Positions 59,983-64,000 of a stretch of 64,000 bases of DNA are shown in pieces. The translations under genes and the position numbers were made by a program. This DNA is from Dyella_A sp051962475 (GTDB lineage Bacteria; Pseudomonadota; Gammaproteobacteria; Xanthomonadales; Rhodanobacteraceae): positions 1 to 64,000 of the forward strand of contig NZ_JBQCCF010000036.1 in the NCBI RefSeq assembly GCF_051962475.1. The letters are read 5' to 3'. Below the pieces are notes generated by a model. The model did not search any database, was not told where the DNA came from, and saw only the letters and a list, made by a program, of their open reading frames with translations. Numbering within the stretch: the stretch's first letter is position 1; every line of letters begins with the position of its first letter.

Positions 59983-61641
59983 GTGTCCAGCCCCGCCCTG
60001 CCGCCCACCCCGGGCATTCGTCGGGCCACCACGGCCACCCGCCACGAACTGTTCTTCCTGAACTACTTCCGCCTGGCGCAGGCGGTGGTCTACGTGGCGC
60101 TGGCCTACAGCCCGCTGGGCCTGCAGTGGCTGAAGCTGACCCATCCGGACTTCGCCCAGACGGTGGTGGTGGTCTATCTGCTGGCGGCGATGACCATCCT
60201 GCTGCTGACGCGCCGGCTCACCGTGATCGCGCCAGCCACGGTGTCGATCAGCCTGATCGTGGACATCGGCGTGGCGGTGATGGCGGTGATCGCCATGCAC
60301 GACGCGCGCATCGGCATCGCCATGATGCTGGCGGTGAACCTCAGCGCCGGCGCGCTGGTGCTGCCGCTGCGCCTGTCGCTGTTCTTCGCCTCGCTGGCCA
60401 CGCTGGGGATGCTCGGCCACACCGTGATCGAAGCCCCGGCCGACAGCGCCATCAACAGCCACGAGCTGGTCGAGGCCGGACTGTTCGGCCTGGCCTACTT
60501 CGCCAGCACCACGCTGTGTCACGTGCTCGGCCGCCAGCTGCGCGCCACCGAGGCGCTGGCCGAGCAGCGCAGCATCGACCTGGCCAACCTGGCCCAGGTG
60601 AACGAGCTGATCATCCGCCGCATGAAGACCGGCGTGCTGCTGGTGGACGACGCCAACCGCATCCACCAGCTCAACGAGTCGGCCTGGATGCTGCTGGGCA
60701 ACCCGCCGGCGGACAAGCGCGACTTGGGCCAGCTGGCGCCGGAGCTGTCGCGCCGGCTGTACCACTGGATGACCTCGGGCAAGCTCGACGAGACGGCCAC
60801 CCAGCTGGCCGACGGCGTGCCCGAGGTGGTGCCGCGCTTCACCCGACTGGCGCCGAACGACGATTCGCACGTGCTGATCTTTCTCGACGACACCTCGCTG
60901 GTGTCGCGCCGTGCCGAGGAGCTCACGCTCAGCTCGCTGGGCCGGCTGTCCGCGTCCATCGCGCACGAGATCCGCAACCCGCTGGCGGCGATCCGCTACT
61001 CCGCGCAGCTGCTGGCCGAGTCGCGCAACATGCCGCCGGCCGACCAGCGCATGGTGGAGATCATCAACAACCACTGCGTGCGATTGAACGAGATCATCGA
61101 GAACATCCTGCAGCTGTCGCGGCGCGAGCGCTCACGCCCGGAGACGCTGGACCTGGGCCATTGGGCGAACGCCTTCGTGGAGGAATACCGCCAGGGCAAC
61201 GACCTGGGCGAGGACTCGCTGCGGGTGATCAACTCCAGCGCGCCGGTGGCCGCGGTGGCCGATCCGCAGCAGCTGCAGCAGGTGGTGTGGAACCTGGTGC
61301 AGAACGCGCTGCGCTACGGCCGCATGCCGGGCGAGCCGGCCCGCGTGATGGTGGTGACCCGCCCAGGCGAGCACGGCGTGCCGATCCTGGAAGTGATCGA
61401 CCGCGGCCCCGGCATTGCGCCCAAGGTCGCTGCGCAGATCTTCGAGCCGTTCTACACCACGCACGAATACGGCACGGGCCTCGGCCTGTACCTCGCCCGG
61501 CAGATGACCGAGGCCAACCAGGCCTCGCTGGAATACGTGCGCGTTGCCGGTGGCGGCAGCTGTTTCCGCATCACGCTCACCCCAGCGCACGCCCGCCAGC
61601 CCGGCAGCGAGCCGGCGGCGGCGGACGAGAATCTCAGGTAG
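59983..61641 (+). CDS. pilS: Type IV pilus sensor histidine kinase PilS
   Basis: 552 residues from GTG 59983 (a GTG at 59971 is an alternative). Six hydrophobic helices in the first 185 residues, a PAS-type region (MKTGVLLVDDANRIHQLNES), a HisKA domain with H328 in SIAHEIRNPLAAIR, and a HATPase domain (VVWNLVQNALRYG, DRGPGIAPK, GTGLGLYLARQ). In Pseudomonas PilS works with PilR to control pilA. Next to sucCD, as in Xanthomonas, but the gene for PilR is not downstream. Confidence 0.9.
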   Translation: MSSPALPPTPGIRRATTATRHELFFLNYFRLAQAVVYVALAYSPLGLQWLKLTHPDFAQTVVVVYLLAAMTILLLTRRLTVIAPATVSISLIVDIGVAVMAVIAMHDARIGIAMMLAVNLSAGALVLPLRLSLFFASLATLGMLGHTVIEAPADSAINSHELVEAGLFGLAYFASTTLCHVLGRQLRATEALAEQRSIDLANLAQVNELIIRRMKTGVLLVDDANRIHQLNESAWMLLGNPPADKRDLGQLAPELSRRLYHWMTSGKLDETATQLADGVPEVVPRFTRLAPNDDSHVLIFLDDTSLVSRRAEELTLSSLGRLSASIAHEIRNPLAAIRYSAQLLAESRNMPPADQRMVEIINNHCVRLNEIIENILQLSRRERSRPETLDLGHWANAFVEEYRQGNDLGEDSLRVINSSAPVAAVADPQQLQQVVWNLVQNALRYGRMPGEPARVMVVTRPGEHGVPILEVIDRGPGIAPKVAAQIFEPFYTTHEYGTGLGLYLARQMTEANQASLEYVRVAGGGSCFRITLTPAHARQPGSEPAAADENLR

Positions 61642-62638
61642 CGCGCACCATCAGGCTGACCGGCAGCACCTGCGATGCCACCTCGTCGCCGCGGATCAAT
61701 GCCAGCATCTTCTGCGCGAGCAGGCTGCCGCCGGCCTGCCAATCCTGCCGCACCGAGCTCAGCGCTGGCTGGAACGCGGCGGCCATCGGCATGTCGTCGT
61801 AGCCCACCACCGAGACGTCGTCGGGTACCTTGCGACCGAGCTCCTGCACGGCGCGTATCGCGCCCATCGCGAGCAGGTCGCTGCACGCGAACAGCGCGTC
61901 GAACGGCACCTTGCGAGTGGCCAGCGAGTGCACCGCGTCGATACCCGAGGCCAGCGTAAATTCGTCGCGGCGCAGCAGCAGCGGCTTCACGCCGTGCGCG
62001 GTGAGCGTGTCGACGAAGCCGTTGAGGCGCTCGAAGATTTCCGGATGGCTCGGATTACCCACGAACACCGGGTGCCGACGCCCCTGGCGCAGGAAGTGCT
62101 CGGCCACCTGGCGGCCGCCCATGCGGTTGTCCGAACCGACCACAGCGTGCGCGTCCTCGTCGCTGTGCGCGCCCCACACCACCATCGGCAAGCCGAGCTT
62201 GTCGAACCGGCGCACCGCGTCCTGGCGCACGCCCTGACCCAGCAGGATCAGCCCGTCGGCCGCCTGCACCGCCGCCGCCGCCGCGCCCTGGCGCGTGGTC
62301 AGCAGCACGCTGTAGCCGGCCGCGGTGAGCTCCTGCGCGATGCCGCCGAGCAGGGTCAGCGGGTAGGGATCGAGCATGGTGCGGTCGCTCGAGGGCTTCA
62401 TCTCCACGATCACCGCCACCGTGTGGCTGCGGCGCAGGCGCAGGTTGCGCGCGCTCACGTTGAGCTTGTAGCCGTGGTCGCGCGCCAGCTGCTGGATCCG
62501 CTCGCGGGTCTCCGGCGTCACCAGTGGACTGTCGGCGAGCGCCCGCGACACGGTGATCTTGGAGACGCCGGCGAGATCCGCTAGATCCGCCATGGTCAGG
62601 CTGCCAGCGGCGGACTTGTCTTTGCGCGAACGCTTCAA
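61634..62638 (-). CDS. LacI family transcriptional regulator
   Basis: 334 residues from TTG 62638, supported by GGAG nine bases upstream; the first ATG is 15 codons later at 62593. HTH at about 17-36 (ADLAGVSKITVSRALAD), hinge helix, then a periplasmic-binding-like domain (AVVGSDNRMGG, VSVVGYDDMPMAA). Divergent from the GH65 gene; a tandem palindrome lies between. The 3' end overlaps that of pilS by 8 bases. It most probably represses the GH65 gene and responds to a sugar. Confidence 0.91.
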   Translation of the reverse strand: MKRSRKDKSAAGSLTMADLADLAGVSKITVSRALADSPLVTPETRERIQQLARDHGYKLNVSARNLRLRRSHTVAVIVEMKPSSDRTMLDPYPLTLLGGIAQELTAAGYSVLLTTRQGAAAAAVQAADGLILLGQGVRQDAVRRFDKLGLPMVVWGAHSDEDAHAVVGSDNRMGGRQVAEHFLRQGRRHPVFVGNPSHPEIFERLNGFVDTLTAHGVKPLLLRRDEFTLASGIDAVHSLATRKVPFDALFACSDLLAMGAIRAVQELGRKVPDDVSVVGYDDMPMAAAFQPALSSVRQDWQAGGSLLAQKMLALIRGDEVASQVLPVSLMVRAT

Positions 62639-62941
62639 TGCATGAGTCTCCGGATCCGGACCGGGGCGGACAACGCTTCGCCGCGCCGGTGATGTCCCAG
62701 TGTGTCGATTTGTGCGGTGCGCGTCTAACCCGCCGCAGTGCCGCAAAGGATCGAACCTGACGCGGCGCCGCGGACCATCCCGGCGGGCCGCGCTCTCGGT
62801 TCTCGGGGCCGGCCCGCCGGGCCAGTTACATGCCGCGCCGCACCAATGATATCGATATCTTGATATCGATATCATTAGCTGTCATCTTCACGCCCCGTTG
62901 ACCGGAGCAGGTCCGGCACGTGATCCGACACAGGGGGACTC
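62639..62941. other. lacI-GH65 divergent control region
   Basis: 303 bases with no gene. It holds the palindromic operator at 62845-62876 and the start region of the GH65 gene. The remainder is GC-rich and featureless to my eye. Confidence 0.6.
62845..62876. promoter_or_regulatory. Tandem palindromic operator for the LacI-family regulator
   Basis: A 32-base perfect inverted repeat: two 15-base arms (left AATGATATCGATATC) around a central TT. Within it the 12-base palindrome GATATCGATATC occurs twice in tandem, 14 bases apart, so it can be read as one long or two short operators. Symmetric sites of this kind with AT-rich composition suit LacI dimers. It lies 65 bases upstream of the GH65 start and 207 upstream of the lacI start. 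Confidence 0.85.
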
Positions 62942-64000
62942 TTGGACAAGCTTGATGTCGCGCCGGCGCAACCGCTGGCATCGACCACCCAAGGCCACGC
63001 CCCCTATGCGCTGCCCGCGGGAGATATCGACCCCTGGCGGATCGTGCGGCGCCGCGCCGACCCAGCGGACTTCGCCCAGGACGAGAGCCTGTTCGCGCTG
63101 GCCAACGGCGCGCTCGGCGTGCGCGGCGGGCTTGAGGAAGCGCCCGGTGCGTCGCACGGCAGCTTTCTGGCCGGCGCCTGGGAGCGCACCCCGATCGAGT
63201 ACCACGAGCGCTTCCCCGGCTTCGCTGCGCACACCGATACGCGCATCCCGGTGGCCGACGCCATCGGCATTCACCTGCGCCTTGGCGACACCCCGGTGCG
63301 CCTGGCCGAGGGAGAATGGCTGGATTTCGAGCGCGAGCTGAATCTTCGGGCCGGCTGCTATCGGCGCCGGTTGCGCTGGCGTTCGCCGACCGGCGAGACG
63401 ATCGAGATCCGCGCCGAGCGGCTGGTCTCGCTGGAAGAGCCTGGCCTGCTGGCGATCCGCTACAGCGTGCAATCGGTCGATTACCACGGCGCGATCACGC
63501 TGGAGTCGTCGATCGATACCGCGCGCGACGCCATCGAGCAGGGCTTCGATCCGCGCATCGGCGCGCGAGTGGACGGCGGCTTTCACACCGAGCAATCCGA
63601 TGCCGACGAAGCCGGCGCCTGGCTGATCCAGCGCACCACGCACAGCGGCGTTCGCGTGGCCTGCATGCAGCGGCACCGGCTCGATCCCGCCCTGTACTGC
63701 CGCTACGGCGGCCATGGACCCAACGGCGTGGTGCAGCTGCATGAGGGCGCGTTGCTCCCCGGCCAGACGATTACGCTGGAGAAATACGTCGCCTACGCCT
63801 GGACCGCGCCGCATGGCGAGGACAGCGACGCCGCCCTGCTCGCCCGCGCCGGGCAAGCCCTGCGGCATGCGCAGGCGCAGACCTTCGCCGGGCTCATGGA
63901 CATCCAGCAGCGCGCGCTCGCGCCGCTGTGGGAACGCGCCGACCTGGCCATCGAAGGGGACCCGCGGGCGGAGCAGTCGCTGCGCTTCAACCTGTTCCAC
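62942..64000 (+). CDS. Glycoside hydrolase family 65 protein (partial; continues past the window)
   Basis: 353 codons of a GH65-type enzyme (maltose, trehalose or kojibiose phosphorylase/hydrolase). The N-terminal beta-sandwich shows DPWRIVRRR, ESLFALANGALGVRGGLEE, and GSFLAGAWERTPIEY. The start is TTG at 62942, preceded by AGGGGGA; an in-frame stop at 62921 rules out a longer protein and no in-frame ATG is near. The catalytic barrel lies beyond the window, so the reaction type is open. Confidence 0.88.
   Translation, partial: MDKLDVAPAQPLASTTQGHAPYALPAGDIDPWRIVRRRADPADFAQDESLFALANGALGVRGGLEEAPGASHGSFLAGAWERTPIEYHERFPGFAAHTDTRIPVADAIGIHLRLGDTPVRLAEGEWLDFERELNLRAGCYRRRLRWRSPTGETIEIRAERLVSLEEPGLLAIRYSVQSVDYHGAITLESSIDTARDAIEQGFDPRIGARVDGGFHTEQSDADEAGAWLIQRTTHSGVRVACMQRHRLDPALYCRYGGHGPNGVVQLHEGALLPGQTITLEKYVAYAWTAPHGEDSDAALLARAGQALRHAQAQTFAGLMDIQQRALAPLWERADLAIEGDPRAEQSLRFNLFH

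Overview
The window is a 64 kb stretch of a high-GC gammaproteobacterial chromosome. It carries about 62 protein genes, one tRNA and no rRNA. I see no insertion sequence, prophage, CRISPR array or integrase. Gene content and order point to Xanthomonadales (Lysobacterales), most likely Rhodanobacteraceae. The supporting marks are kup between ruvA and ruvB, an otsB-GH15-otsA trehalose cluster, pilS next to sucCD, a FMN-riboswitch rib operon, and REP-like intergenic repeats including a GTAGGAGCGC-type pair. The family assignment is inference; no marker gene for species was available.

Layout. 0-2.2 kb: the start of pilT, divergent from proC-yggT. 2.2-9.7 kb, minus strand: a riboflavin-centred operon (FMN riboswitch, ribE, ribBA with a degenerate RibA half, LD-carboxypeptidase, ribH, nusB, GNAT, thiL, pgpA, aldo/keto reductase), largely coupled by stop-start overlaps and interrupted by two repeat elements on either side of ribBA. 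9.7-11.8 kb: a LysR regulator divergent from a non-zinc MDR oxidoreductase. 11.8-15.7 kb, minus: DUF817 protein, glyA, nrdR, ribD. 15.9-18.8 kb, plus: ettA, a cupin, pyrF. 18.9-24.9 kb, minus: a secreted HExxE protein behind an AT-rich upstream region, a small unknown gene, an acyltransferase, the queuosine-precursor transporter gene yhhQ, DUF427, def and DUF4197. 25-28 kb, plus: cstA-ybdD and a DUF2127 protein.

28-45 kb, minus strand: a long conserved envelope and information-processing block. Read in the direction of transcription it holds fmdB, DUF3011, aspS, alpha/beta hydrolase, yebC, ruvC, ruvA, kup, ruvB, ybgC, tolQ-tolR-tolA-tolB-pal-cpoB, queE, queC, tRNA-Lys(TTT), a strong terminator, then a HAD phosphatase and a GNAT acetyltransferase. 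The Tol-Pal complex and its trimer-forming regulator CpoB are complete. 45.5-48 kb: a TonB-dependent receptor. 48-57.5 kb: clpB with a sigma-32-like promoter, otsB-GH15-otsA on the other strand, pgeF and rluD, and bamD. 57.6-64 kb: sucD-sucC, divergent from the sensor kinase gene pilS. pilS is followed not by pilR but by a LacI-family regulator and a divergent GH65 glycoside phosphorylase/hydrolase gene, with a tandem palindromic operator between them.

Most of the window is housekeeping. The best leads are the secreted HExxE protein with its AT-rich palindrome-bearing upstream DNA, the LacI/GH65 locus that separates pilS from its usual partner, the RibB fused to a dead RibA domain and bracketed by repeats, and the families of intergenic inverted repeats.
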